Positions 53,454-62,721 of a stretch of DNA of 64,000 nucleotides are shown piece after piece. Both the position numbers and the translations under genes were made by a program. The notes under the pieces were generated by a model that worked only from the letters and a program-made list of their open reading frames with translations, searched no databases and had not been told where the DNA came from. Source of the stretch: JAABVY01 sp964627935 (GTDB lineage: Bacteria; Zixibacteria; MSB-5A5; JAABVY01); assembly GCA_964627935.1 (NCBI GenBank), contig CAZVLB010000014.1, forward strand, positions 53,829 through 117,828, in the 5' to 3' direction. The stretch's first letter is position 1. Each line of letters starts with the position of its first letter.

Positions 53454-54323
53454 TCATGCCATGCGGCTGATCGTATTGGAAATCTTGAGTTTAAGTGAGC
53501 CCAGGTTGGCCTTGGCCGCCAGTACCAGGACAAGAATCTCCTCACCCTGGCGAAAGATCCAGACCTTTTCATTGGCCAGCTCGATCAGGACCTGCCTGAC
53601 CTTGCCATACTCGATCGTGCCCACATTTTCATTGGCGAATCTATAGATTTCCGCCGACAGCGCGGCATAGGAATTTTTATCAAAGCTTTCGGGCAGGCTC
53701 GACTCTATCATCATGCCCTTCCGATCCGTGAAGAAACAGGCAATTATGTCGGGAAAAGCCGATATCTGTTCCAGCACCTCGGGCATTCCCAACGGTTTAT
53801 CCGCTTCTTCACGTTTCTGCGCCTTCTCAACTTCCTCTTCGATATGTTCCTCGGTCTGGGAGTTGTACATGCGCTTGAGCATCATCTGCTTCTTGAGATG
53901 CTCCTGTTTGCCCTCTTCGATCAGCGCCCGCAGTTCCTTATAATATTCATTTTGCGGATCGGATTTGAACAGCTCATCGGCCAGGGTTTTGGCTTTATCG
54001 AAACGCTGCTGCCGGACATAGATTTCAGCCTGCAACAGATCAGTTGCGCGGGTACGGCCATCGAGACGAATCGCCTCGGAAAGCTCGGCATCGGCCCAGT
54101 CATACATTTTGCGGTCGAAATTTATTTTCGCCATTACCAGATGTCCCGGACCATAGTCAGGATGGCGCCTGATGCCCTGACGGCAGATCCTGAAGGCCTT
54201 ATCCAGCTCGCCCTTTTTGCGCCTGGCATCCGCCAGCGCGGCAAAGATCTGCGATTCGGGATTTTCGTCCAGAATCTTCTCGCATTTCTCTATTCGTTCA
54301 TCCAGCGCGGCAAGGTTAATCAT
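53454..54323 (-). CDS. TPR-repeat protein with C-terminal roadblock-like domain
   Basis: 289 residues. TPR-like helices fill about 1-140 (ESQIFAALADARRKKGELDKA; GHLVMAKINFDRKMYDWAD; AEIYVRQQRFDKAKTLADEL, read in parts). A charged coiled segment follows, then a roadblock-like domain from about 180 (IACFFTDRKGMMIESSLPE, AALSAEIYRFANENVG, VWIFRQGEEILVLVLAAK, LGSLKLKISNTI). TPRs suggest protein binding. Overlaps the membrane-roadblock reading frame start region. Confidence 0.8.
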   Translation of the reverse strand: MINLAALDERIEKCEKILDENPESQIFAALADARRKKGELDKAFRICRQGIRRHPDYGPGHLVMAKINFDRKMYDWADAELSEAIRLDGRTRATDLLQAEIYVRQQRFDKAKTLADELFKSDPQNEYYKELRALIEEGKQEHLKKQMMLKRMYNSQTEEHIEEEVEKAQKREEADKPLGMPEVLEQISAFPDIIACFFTDRKGMMIESSLPESFDKNSYAALSAEIYRFANENVGTIEYGKVRQVLIELANEKVWIFRQGEEILVLVLAAKANLGSLKLKISNTISRMA

Positions 54324-54362
54324 CGTTTCTCCTTCTCGATGAATTCATCAGGACGAATCCCT

Positions 54363-54734
54363 TTAGCTCAGCACCTTTTTGATCTTGGCAATTCCCAGCA
54401 CAAGCAGAAATATGCCCGCCAGCCTGATCGCCATTACGACTGCATGGTTTATGGCAAAAAGCTCCAGCGTGGAGAACAATTCAACCAGTTGTCCCAGACA
54501 GATAACGATAAATGAGATAGCCAGGAACTGCCATCCCGAGGCCATCTCTCCTCCCCGTAAAAGCGAAAATATCCTCAATGCAAAAACGAAGCAGACTATC
54601 ACCAGGAGTAAAATCACGCCATTGAAAATCACGCCCATGCCGGAGACATCATTACCCGATGTATCGGCCATGAGCAGTGCCGGCCAGGCCAGCAAAAATA
54701 ACAGCGCAAATGATATTAGCTTGATATTGAACAT
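54363..54734 (-). CDS. Small membrane protein of unknown function
   Basis: 123 residues from the ATG at 54734. A signal-like N-terminus (MFNIKLISFALLFLLAWPAL) is followed by three hydrophobic helices (VIFNGVILLLVIVCFVFAL; WQFLAISFIVICLGQLVEL; AVVMAIRLAGIFLLVLGIA). I do not recognise the family. It lies between the DUF4388 gene and the TPR-roadblock gene and is likely part of the same transcript. Confidence 0.7.
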   Translation of the reverse strand: MFNIKLISFALLFLLAWPALLMADTSGNDVSGMGVIFNGVILLLVIVCFVFALRIFSLLRGGEMASGWQFLAISFIVICLGQLVELFSTLELFAINHAVVMAIRLAGIFLLVLGIAKIKKVLS

Positions 54735-54741
54735 CGCTACC

Positions 54742-55932
54742 TCACGCACTTTGAAACGGGCGGTATTCCTTCAGCGCCCTTACGAAATCGGTTTCTATTC
54801 CATATTTTTTATTGACATCCCTCTTCTCAGCCAGGGGCATGGCAATCTCTTTCTTGATTTCCGACATTACCTGACGGCGCACATTGGTACCCAGAAGATT
54901 CTGCACCAGGGTCATCTGCTCCATCAGTATCTGGTTCAACCCCGACAACAGCTTATAAACCTGCACCTCACGGGGAATCTTGCTGACAGTCTTCTTGAAC
55001 TTGTTCAGGGAAGCATCGAAATTGCCTCCGCTGCTGTTGTAAAAATATCCCCATACGCCGGTATTGTAACTTGATAGCATCTCATTGACTTTTTCATTAT
55101 CGGGGCCGAGCTTCTTCTCGATATTGCGGCGAATGGCGGCAAAGCTGAGACTGTAAAGCTTAAGCAAAAGCCACCAGAGATGATCATCTTCGGACAGATT
55201 GGTCTTTTTATCGGCTGTCTTGACACCCGAAATCTCGACCAGGCCGGCCGCCATGAGCTGATATACGCCACGGTTGGTGATAAATTCTCCCACCGGTGAA
55301 TCGGCCACTATGTCCGGCAATGTTCTTTCACCGTCAATCAATGACAATATCTGGAACTGATCCAGGGAAAGGGTTACCTCGCCCGATTTCGATTCCGGCG
55401 CCAGCACGACCTTGAGAAGCTCATTGTCCTTGGGAAGGCCCTTCTGGATCTCCACCCATTCGTCGATCCGGCGCGTGCCCTCCATCAGGATATTCATGGT
55501 GTTGAGCTCTACGAAGAAATCCTTCTCCTGCGGCAATTTGCCTTCCTGGAACACGAACTCGCCTTCATGCCATGAGAATAGATTGTAGACAATCTCTTCA
55601 ATCTGCAAACGGAGACATTTACTGATATCTTTCCTGCTGAACAGCTCCATATCAACCAGAACCATACCCAGCTTCTTGCCGGTCGACTTATGCAGGTATA
55701 AGGCACGGTCCAGGTCGACTCGCGAAATACGGCCCTGCTTCAATAGCAGGTTACCCAGAAAGTCCTCCTCGGCATTCTTGGAATGGGCATAGATGATATT
55801 CCCATCCTTGAAGCAGATTTCCTTCTGAACATTTCCTTTTGTTATGACCAGTATCCCGGTCTTTTTGCCACTCGAAAGGAGCTGCAAAATATCAGGAAAA
55901 GCTACCGTCTTCAAATTACCGGTAAAGCTCAT
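54742..55932 (-). CDS. DUF4388 (PATAN-like) domain protein
   Basis: 396 residues. The N-terminus MSFTGNLKTVAFPDILQLL with SGKKTGILVITKGNVQKEI and FKDGNIIYAHSKNAEEDFLG is the DUF4388/PATAN domain, found in bacterial regulators and often near GTPase and roadblock genes. The middle repeats MshEN-like helices (LLLKQGRISRVDLDRALYL). The C-terminal half is helical and unassigned. First gene of the run that leads to pilBTCS. Confidence 0.85.
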   Translation of the reverse strand: MSFTGNLKTVAFPDILQLLSSGKKTGILVITKGNVQKEICFKDGNIIYAHSKNAEEDFLGNLLLKQGRISRVDLDRALYLHKSTGKKLGMVLVDMELFSRKDISKCLRLQIEEIVYNLFSWHEGEFVFQEGKLPQEKDFFVELNTMNILMEGTRRIDEWVEIQKGLPKDNELLKVVLAPESKSGEVTLSLDQFQILSLIDGERTLPDIVADSPVGEFITNRGVYQLMAAGLVEISGVKTADKKTNLSEDDHLWWLLLKLYSLSFAAIRRNIEKKLGPDNEKVNEMLSSYNTGVWGYFYNSSGGNFDASLNKFKKTVSKIPREVQVYKLLSGLNQILMEQMTLVQNLLGTNVRRQVMSEIKKEIAMPLAEKRDVNKKYGIETDFVRALKEYRPFQSA

Positions 55933-56096
55933 CTGATTTATCCTGTTTTTTTCAGTAAAGAACGACCTACTCTTTCTCTAATTTTATCGGGTTATGGTGA
56001 ACGTAACTTTACGAATAAAGTGCATTTAACTCAAAAAGAGTCGCCCGTGATTATAGGGAATTTCCAACATTTTGAAACAGCAGTGGACTATTAATA

Positions 56097-58343
56097 CTAA
56101 TCTTCAGCGAGAGTTGGCCTTACATCAATATATGAGCTGTCATATCTGATACTCACCGCGCCATTCAGGCGTGTGTTAAAGTATTCGATCCCTTTTTCCC
56201 TCAGCCCCTCTTCAAGACGGTAATAGCCTCCCGGAGCGGAATACAGATGGTTATAGCCTGCCATGACCAAAACCTGCGGATTTATGCTGATTATTTTTTC
56301 AACAAATTCAATTTCAACCGCATCAGGATCGGGCAGAATAAGTATATCGACTGCCCGTTTTTCCCCCGCGAGGCCGGGATCATATATCGCGTAATCATCA
56401 AACAATATCGCCACAATGCGTCCATTATCATGAAGCAGAACATAAGATATTTGTTCGTCAGCGATTCCCTCCTGGCCATGAGCATATAGACTGCCATGAT
56501 CCCGCACAATCCCATTTTCAACATCTATCCCCGCTTCCTGCAAACAATCGACAAGCTTTGAATGGTCAGAAGAATCGGCCGTTATCAGGCCATCCAGCCT
56601 GCCGATACCCTCTTCGATCAGCACCGGCCCCAGCACCCATTGTGTCAGGTTGGAACAATCTTTATCATTAAGCGAGGCTATCAATATGTCCGAATCTGCT
56701 GATGATTCCAAACTGACTGCAATATCATTGCCGGCATCCATACAGATTATCTTCGTATCCGCATCGGCAGCTTCAATCAGCGATTTCCATAAAATTAGAT
56801 TCGCAAACAGCAAAAGTGTTATCAAAAAATACCTGAGGTTTGCGGGTTTTCTAATCACCTGGAATCCGAGGATAATTGTAGTATAGTAGACTGCAACCAG
56901 ATAAATCGGCGGCGAGGACATCCTGAGCTCGAACAGATCAATTGACCCAAAAAAATCCACCGCGCTGATCGTCAGGGATAACAGGAGATTCGCAATCTCG
57001 CCGATTATCTCTCCCAATGGCGCCAGCCATCCCAGCAGGCACATGACCAGCGAGATAATTACGGCAATGCTGGCCAACGGCACCACCACCAGGTTAGCTG
57101 CAAATCCCACCGTCGGAATCGTATTAAAATTGGCCCCTAAGATTGGCGCCACAGCAAGTTGAGCCACAAGCGTAGATAAAAATGTCATCAAAAACACCTT
57201 GCCGATCTTCCAGAATATATTGCCCTTCAATGATAACCGTCCAAATATGATCGGCAGGAAATAAATCAGCCCGAATGCCGCCGCAAAGGAAAGCTGAAAG
57301 CCGACATCCCGGAGCATCATGGGATCGAACAGCAAAATCAGCACCGCGGCCATAGCTATGATATTGATATAGTTAACCCGACGATAGGCCAGCCGTCCCA
57401 GGATAAAAAGTCCGATCATCACCGAGGCGCGAATCACCGAGGGCTGATTGTAACTCAGATTACAGAAGATCAGGATGATCAAAAGGGATATCAAATACCT
57501 GGCCCGCAATGGTATTCGCAGGACAATCATGATAAAGGCAAATGTGGCAATCACAAGGGCCACATTGGAGCCGGAGACTGCCAGCAAGTGAAGAGTACCG
57601 GTATCGCGAAAATCATCATAGATCTTATCCGGGATAAAACGCGTCTCGCCGATCAGGAAACCGGCAATCAATGAGCTCTGGGGCTCAGTAAGATATCTAT
57701 CGAAAACATCCAGCATATAATTTCGGAGCGGGATAATCAGCCCCGACAGCCATAAATTGCTTTTTCCCGATGATATCAGTTGTATGTCACTGCGATTTTT
57801 GATGCTGACAAAACTGCGTATCCCGCGGGTCAGAAGATATTCACGATAACTGAATGTGCCCGGGTTTCTGGCCCCGATTGGAGTTGATAGATAACCCCGC
57901 AGTATAACCCTGTCGGAGATATTGAAATAGCCGGTCGGATAAGCGAGCCTGATCATGATTATTCCCGAAATCGGCGCATGAAGATCACGGTAGATAAGGG
58001 AATCGGCTGAAAGTTCAAGATAAGTCTTGTCCGGACGTTTATCCGGCTCCTCGGATATCCGGCCAATGATCACTACCTTTTCACCCAGATCATTAAAATG
58101 CGAGATATGATTGGAGGCCGGCTCTCCGCTTTCCAGCCCGACACGAAAAACCCCGGCCATAAATAATGCCCCCGCGACCACTATCCAGGCATATGAAATC
58201 TTTGAACTAAAATAGATTACAATACCGGCCGTGAAGAATACCAGGGCCATGACAAAAAGCCAGAGATCGGGAAGGTTCAGGTACCTTCCGGCCAGTATCC
58301 CCGTGATAAAAAAGATTGCGCTCCAGAAAGCGGGCAGTTTCAA
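56097..58343 (-). CDS. comEC: ComEC/Rec2-family DNA uptake channel
   Basis: 748 residues. The N-terminal DUF4131-type OB region, the competence domain (LHLLAVSGSNVALVIATF and following helices) and a C-terminal metallo-beta-lactamase-like part are present. In the last part the HxHxDH motif is degraded to LITADSSDHSKL, so nuclease activity is doubtful. ComEC passes single-stranded DNA through the inner membrane. With pilBTC in the window it suggests natural competence. The TTG start is eight bases after murJ. Confidence 0.9.
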   Translation of the reverse strand: MKLPAFWSAIFFITGILAGRYLNLPDLWLFVMALVFFTAGIVIYFSSKISYAWIVVAGALFMAGVFRVGLESGEPASNHISHFNDLGEKVVIIGRISEEPDKRPDKTYLELSADSLIYRDLHAPISGIIMIRLAYPTGYFNISDRVILRGYLSTPIGARNPGTFSYREYLLTRGIRSFVSIKNRSDIQLISSGKSNLWLSGLIIPLRNYMLDVFDRYLTEPQSSLIAGFLIGETRFIPDKIYDDFRDTGTLHLLAVSGSNVALVIATFAFIMIVLRIPLRARYLISLLIILIFCNLSYNQPSVIRASVMIGLFILGRLAYRRVNYINIIAMAAVLILLFDPMMLRDVGFQLSFAAAFGLIYFLPIIFGRLSLKGNIFWKIGKVFLMTFLSTLVAQLAVAPILGANFNTIPTVGFAANLVVVPLASIAVIISLVMCLLGWLAPLGEIIGEIANLLLSLTISAVDFFGSIDLFELRMSSPPIYLVAVYYTTIILGFQVIRKPANLRYFLITLLLFANLILWKSLIEAADADTKIICMDAGNDIAVSLESSADSDILIASLNDKDCSNLTQWVLGPVLIEEGIGRLDGLITADSSDHSKLVDCLQEAGIDVENGIVRDHGSLYAHGQEGIADEQISYVLLHDNGRIVAILFDDYAIYDPGLAGEKRAVDILILPDPDAVEIEFVEKIISINPQVLVMAGYNHLYSAPGGYYRLEEGLREKGIEYFNTRLNGAVSIRYDSSYIDVRPTLAED

Positions 58344-58351
58344 AACTCAGC

Positions 58352-59926
58352 TCATTTAAACAGAGCCAGTAGCCTGTGCATCTCCCCAATCCTGAATATC
58401 CCCGACAATGCCAGGTAGATTGCCGCGCCCCCTCCCACAAGAATCACCAGGTTCACGATTCGAAGCCCCAGGCCTGCTGACTCAAGGTCAAACACCCCAA
58501 TGCTTTCCCACAAAAGGACCAGGCCCGTCAGCAGAATATTGACGGCGATGATTTTAAGCACCGGCACAATCTGCCCGGCCCATCCGATTTCGGGAAGCTT
58601 TATCTTAAGCAATATAAACAATATCAACAGATTAACAAAGCCCGCAATTGAGGCCGCCAGCGCCAGCCCCTTAAATCCCAGGCTGTCCTTTAAAAGATAG
58701 CATAAAGTGATATTCACACCCACAGAAGCCAGGGAGGCGAAAATCGGGCGGCTGGTCTGTTTGAATGCATAAAAAACCGGCACGGTAATTCGCACCACCG
58801 CAAATGCCACCAGCCCGATGCTGTAGAATGCCAGCGCCGAGGCCGCACCCATTGTATCGGCATAGGTGAACCTGCCATGCTGGAACAGCACGGAGATTAT
58901 AGCCTCACCCCCGAAAATCAGCACAATCTGCGCCGGTATAACAAGATAGAGCCCCAGACGAAGAGCCTTGAGGTATGTTTCGGCCATATTGGCACGATCA
59001 TTTTCGGCCGCGAATCTTGAAATCGAGGGCAGGCTGACAGTTGCAATCGCCAGCGCAAATATGCCCAGCGGCAGATGCATCAGGCGGAACGCATAATTCA
59101 GATATGATACCGACCCCTCCGGTAATGATGCCGCCAGACGGGTCACGATGAAAACATTGATCTGCGTGGCCGAATAACCTATCGCCATCGGAATCATGAG
59201 CTTAATAACCTGCAGAAAGGCCGGATTTTTAAAATCGAAGTTCAGTTTGAACTTAAATCCCTGCCGACGAGCGCTGGGTATCTGAAAGGCGAACTGCCCC
59301 GCCCCGCCAAGAATCACTCCGATTGCCATGCCGATAATCGGCGGATCGAAAAAGGGGCAGATCAGGAACCCGGCCGCAATCATACCCAGGTTCAGAAGCA
59401 TCGGCGCAAATGCCGGCACCCCGAATATTCCCATTGAATTAAGTATGCCCATCAGAAGCGCCGCCAGTGATACCATTAGCAAAAACGGCATCATAATCCG
59501 AGCCAAAGTAGTGGTCAAAGATATCTTGCCCTCGATATCCTCAAAACCGCCGGCGATCTCATTAACTATATGCGGCGCAAAGATGATACCGGCAATTACC
59601 ACCAGCGATACGACCACCAGCAAAAAGCTGAGCACAATCGAAGCGATATTGAATGCGCTGGATCTCCCCTCTTTTGTCAGTTTCTCGGTAAATGTCGGTA
59701 TAAATGCCGCAGAAAGCGCCCCCTCGGCAAACATGTCCCTGAGCAGATTGGGAACCCGAAAAGCGGCAATAAACGCATCAGCAGCCATACCGGCCCCAAA
59801 CAGGTAAGCGAAGACCTGTTCACGCACCAGCCCCAGCAGACGTGAGGACATTGTTCCCAAAGAAACTTTTCCGGCGGAACGAATTGAGGCCTGATCGGTT
59901 TTATTTATAGCTGACTGATTTTCCAT
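58352..59926 (-). CDS. murJ: Lipid II flippase MurJ
   Basis: 524 residues with about 14 TM helices. LGTMSSRLLGLVREQVFAY, FIAAFRVPNLLRDMFAEGALSAAFIP (read in parts) and the MATE/MVF-type repeats are typical. It flips lipid II for peptidoglycan synthesis. Its ATG abuts the -35 box of the divergent rpsT promoter. Confidence 0.96.
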   Translation of the reverse strand: MENQSAINKTDQASIRSAGKVSLGTMSSRLLGLVREQVFAYLFGAGMAADAFIAAFRVPNLLRDMFAEGALSAAFIPTFTEKLTKEGRSSAFNIASIVLSFLLVVVSLVVIAGIIFAPHIVNEIAGGFEDIEGKISLTTTLARIMMPFLLMVSLAALLMGILNSMGIFGVPAFAPMLLNLGMIAAGFLICPFFDPPIIGMAIGVILGGAGQFAFQIPSARRQGFKFKLNFDFKNPAFLQVIKLMIPMAIGYSATQINVFIVTRLAASLPEGSVSYLNYAFRLMHLPLGIFALAIATVSLPSISRFAAENDRANMAETYLKALRLGLYLVIPAQIVLIFGGEAIISVLFQHGRFTYADTMGAASALAFYSIGLVAFAVVRITVPVFYAFKQTSRPIFASLASVGVNITLCYLLKDSLGFKGLALAASIAGFVNLLILFILLKIKLPEIGWAGQIVPVLKIIAVNILLTGLVLLWESIGVFDLESAGLGLRIVNLVILVGGGAAIYLALSGIFRIGEMHRLLALFK

Positions 59927-59954
59927 TTGACAAAAATAAAGCCAAGCCTATATT
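59927..59954 (+). promoter_or_regulatory. Promoter of rpsT
   Basis: TTGACA (59927-59932), 16-base spacer, TATATT (59949-59954): the same form as the prfB promoter. AGAGGTG follows before the TTG start at 59990. Confidence 0.7.
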
Positions 59955-59989
59955 AATGCGATTAAAACTTTAGGACAAGAGGTGATTTT

Positions 59990-60262
59990 TTGGCTCATCA
60001 CAAAGCGACAAAGAAATCTATTAAGACATCGGCAAAACGCAATCTGCGTAATCGATCCTATAAATCAAGGATAAAGACAGCAATAAAGAACTTTGAAACT
60101 GCTGATACGCCGGAAGAAAAGGCCAAAAGGCTCAAGGCCGCTCAGCAGATTCTGGATCGTGCCGCCAAGAAGAACATACTTAAGAAAAACGCTGCTTCCC
60201 GCAAGGTTTCCCAGTTGACCCGCCAGGTCAATCAGGAACGATCCGAAGCCCCGGCTGAGTAG
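59990..60262 (+). CDS. rpsT: Small ribosomal subunit protein bS20, TTG start
   Basis: 90 residues. MAHHKATKKSIKTSAKRNLRN and the Lys/Arg-rich helices are S20. The start codon is TTG, with AGAGGTG upstream. E. coli rpsT also uses UUG, and there the weak start is needed for S20 to repress its own translation; the same may hold here. Confidence 0.95.
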   Translation: MAHHKATKKSIKTSAKRNLRNRSYKSRIKTAIKNFETADTPEEKAKRLKAAQQILDRAAKKNILKKNAASRKVSQLTRQVNQERSEAPAE

Positions 60263-60330
60263 GCCCGCCGCCAATTTGATTCATATAATTTTTCGGTGAT
60301 TCGTAAAGGGGATGTTAACGGGTATGCCGT

Positions 60331-61215
60331 CTAAATGCGGTAGTTCATGCCGCTTTCATCTCGTATGTGAGGCCCGGCGATTTTCTCACGTTCCGATTTG
60401 CCCAGGAAGAAGACCTGACGGCCGTATACCGCCGTTTTTTCCGATTGCAGACGCATACGCACGAGCTCTTTCAGGAAGGCCTTTTTCTCGCCCACCGGGG
60501 CCACCGACTTAAGCACATCCAGAGGAAAATCAAGCCCGATCACTCGATGATCGACATTGTAGCTGAAATATCCGCACGGGAACACGACGCCATGAACCGC
60601 CAGCCTTTCTATCTCTCTGATACCGTATTGGGGCGGAATTATCAGCGCGCTGTCATCATCGAAGATCCCGGCCGATTCTATGAACAGGTAATCGGGATAT
60701 AGTTTCAGGTGCACACTGCAGGTTTGATATGACTCGATAAACTCATTCATTATAATCGCTTTTTTGATTGCACTCTTATGCCCGGAACTTACCGATAGAG
60801 CCTGACCATCGGAAAACAGGCAATAAAGCTTCTCCGCCGGCAGACAATCTATCTGCTCCGGCCTTAAATTCTCCTGAGTAACCTGTAAGCCAAGCTGAAT
60901 AGCAATCTGGGTCAGGTATTCGGGCTTATAATGCCTTACAAGATGGTACCATGTCCCGCAGTCGGCCTGATGATACCTGAAACTGACCTCCTGCACCACC
61001 GCCTCCTCGATTCCAATTGTCCGCAGGGCATGAAAAAGATGAGCATCCTGCAATTGAAGATACTTGCCTCCTGATTCGCGGTAGACCAAAAGAGGTGAGG
61101 CAAGATGACCCGTCCGCAACAGCTCTCCCCGTGCTGAATCGATTTTTGTGGGCGTAGACTTTTCAACCGGAAGCAGTTGATCAAGTCGCAATATGTTAAG
61201 GTTGAAGGGCATCAT
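60331..61215 (-). CDS. ParB/SerK-superfamily-like protein, unknown function
   Basis: 294 residues. The first 90 (LRLDQLLPVEKSTPTKID, LLRTGHLASPLLVYRESGG, LQLQDAHLFHALRTIGIE) follow the ParB N-terminal/serine kinase-like pattern, where the nucleotide-binding box DGHHR is here DAHLF. The rest is not recognised. It may be an inactive relative that binds another ligand. It converges with rpsT. Confidence 0.55.
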   Translation of the reverse strand: MMPFNLNILRLDQLLPVEKSTPTKIDSARGELLRTGHLASPLLVYRESGGKYLQLQDAHLFHALRTIGIEEAVVQEVSFRYHQADCGTWYHLVRHYKPEYLTQIAIQLGLQVTQENLRPEQIDCLPAEKLYCLFSDGQALSVSSGHKSAIKKAIIMNEFIESYQTCSVHLKLYPDYLFIESAGIFDDDSALIIPPQYGIREIERLAVHGVVFPCGYFSYNVDHRVIGLDFPLDVLKSVAPVGEKKAFLKELVRMRLQSEKTAVYGRQVFFLGKSEREKIAGPHIRDESGMNYRI

Positions 61216-61421
61216 CTCTTAAAATCCTCAGCCCACTAAAAAGCAAAGCATATGCCGTCAGCGCTTTCCGGTGTAAAAAGAAAATTCAGGCCAAGCGTTA
61301 TAACATGTTAGCATTAAAGGGGCTACAGAATGGATCGGGAGGTCGGAATTGAAACACAGGAAAGATGTTGGGGATGGCATTAATGATGCAAACCGTTGCA
61401 CAAAAACAGCCTGAGCATAAA

Positions 61422-62543
61422 TCAGTAATTCATGCGGAAAAGACCGTAATGCGACAGAATCCAGAGCGGATTGCCATCCTGTGAGAATATCACACGCGGG
61501 AATCCACGGCTCCAGCTGTCGTATTCCAGGCTGCCGAATCTGACCAGCTTGCCGTTTTGATCAAGAAGTTCCACCCGTCCCTGATTGAACCTGTCCCCGA
61601 ACGGCATATCGGCGCCGCCATCGATGGCGATCCCGAATGCATACAGGCCGCTTCTTGAATCATGATCACAGGAACTGAACTGATGATTGACATTATCCAC
61701 TTTATGGCGCCATAATTCCTCAAGCTCGGGTATTCCATAACAGATTGCCTGATCCTTGGTCATTACCAGCACCGAACGGCTGTCATCGCTGATTAAGATC
61801 TGACGGGGTGCGCCAAAATCGACCGTTTTGAAATTAGTTTTATTTTTCAGAAAGAACAGCTCCAGGTTTGATCCGGTCAATGCCACAATTACGCGGCCAT
61901 CCTCGGAAACATCAAAATTCCGCCCGCACCAGATACGATATTGCTCCTCACCGGCATTATTGAATACATACATCCCGGAATCGGTGCTGTGAGCAAAATA
62001 GAGATTGCCCTCTGCCGCAAAAAAACCGCTGGTATAATTTGTTATTGTGCGCTCTCTCAGAAATTTTCCGGAATTATCATAGAATTTAAGCGCATTGACC
62101 GGGAGCCCCTCGGTACCGCGCACTCCGACTATATTAGAGGAAGCGTCATTCAGAACGAATTTCAAAACATCCGGCTGATTTATTGTATACAGGCTCTTGC
62201 CTTCATGATTATATACTGTGAATTTGGTTACTGTATATGCGCCGGCGGTTCGGTCGATCAATGAAGCCGCGCCCCAGAAATTCCCCATCGGCGAGGCATA
62301 AACCTTTTCATTGCCCTTCATGCGGCGCGACAGGACCTCATTCTGATCCGAATCAAATACATCGATATGGCGATAGCGTGCAAAATAACTGTAACCGCTG
62401 GGTGAACCGTACAGATTGACATTGGTTTTCCATTCCTTGACCGGTTCAATACTGATCTCGGAAGCTTGCTGTCCCTGAAGCGGGGTGTAAAATAATATCA
62501 GGAATCCAATCAATATGGCGATAGCGGCGTTAGTTTTCTGCAT
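61422..62543 (-). CDS. Secreted beta-propeller-like protein
   Basis: 373 residues from the ATG at 62543 (GAGGGA seven bases upstream). A signal peptide (TNAAIAILIGFLILFYTPLQ) ends at GQ. Repeated segments (FFAAEGNLYFAHSTDSGMYV; FDVSEDGRVIVALTGSNLEL; ILISDDSRSVLVMTKDQAIC, in parts) recall propeller blades such as WD40/PQQ types. No catalytic motif is seen. Likely exported to the periplasm or cell surface. Confidence 0.65.
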   Translation of the reverse strand: MQKTNAAIAILIGFLILFYTPLQGQQASEISIEPVKEWKTNVNLYGSPSGYSYFARYRHIDVFDSDQNEVLSRRMKGNEKVYASPMGNFWGAASLIDRTAGAYTVTKFTVYNHEGKSLYTINQPDVLKFVLNDASSNIVGVRGTEGLPVNALKFYDNSGKFLRERTITNYTSGFFAAEGNLYFAHSTDSGMYVFNNAGEEQYRIWCGRNFDVSEDGRVIVALTGSNLELFFLKNKTNFKTVDFGAPRQILISDDSRSVLVMTKDQAICYGIPELEELWRHKVDNVNHQFSSCDHDSRSGLYAFGIAIDGGADMPFGDRFNQGRVELLDQNGKLVRFGSLEYDSWSRGFPRVIFSQDGNPLWILSHYGLFRMNY

Positions 62544-62721
62544 CAAAATATCCCTCTTATCTGCATTTCTCCGATGATTTCATTTGTTAAACAGCCGATG
62601 GTCCGCCCTGTTCCTGCAGCGTTCCATGCTAATCTAATTTTACCTGAAATGGAAGATAAGTTTCATCTAAATGAATTATCGTCAGCGAAATATGAAGATT
62701 GAATGAAAAGGAAGGCGAAAG

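Noticed and set aside
61216..61421. tRNA or small RNA gene in the gap before the ParB-like gene
   Set aside because: No cloverleaf or CCA-type end could be drawn.
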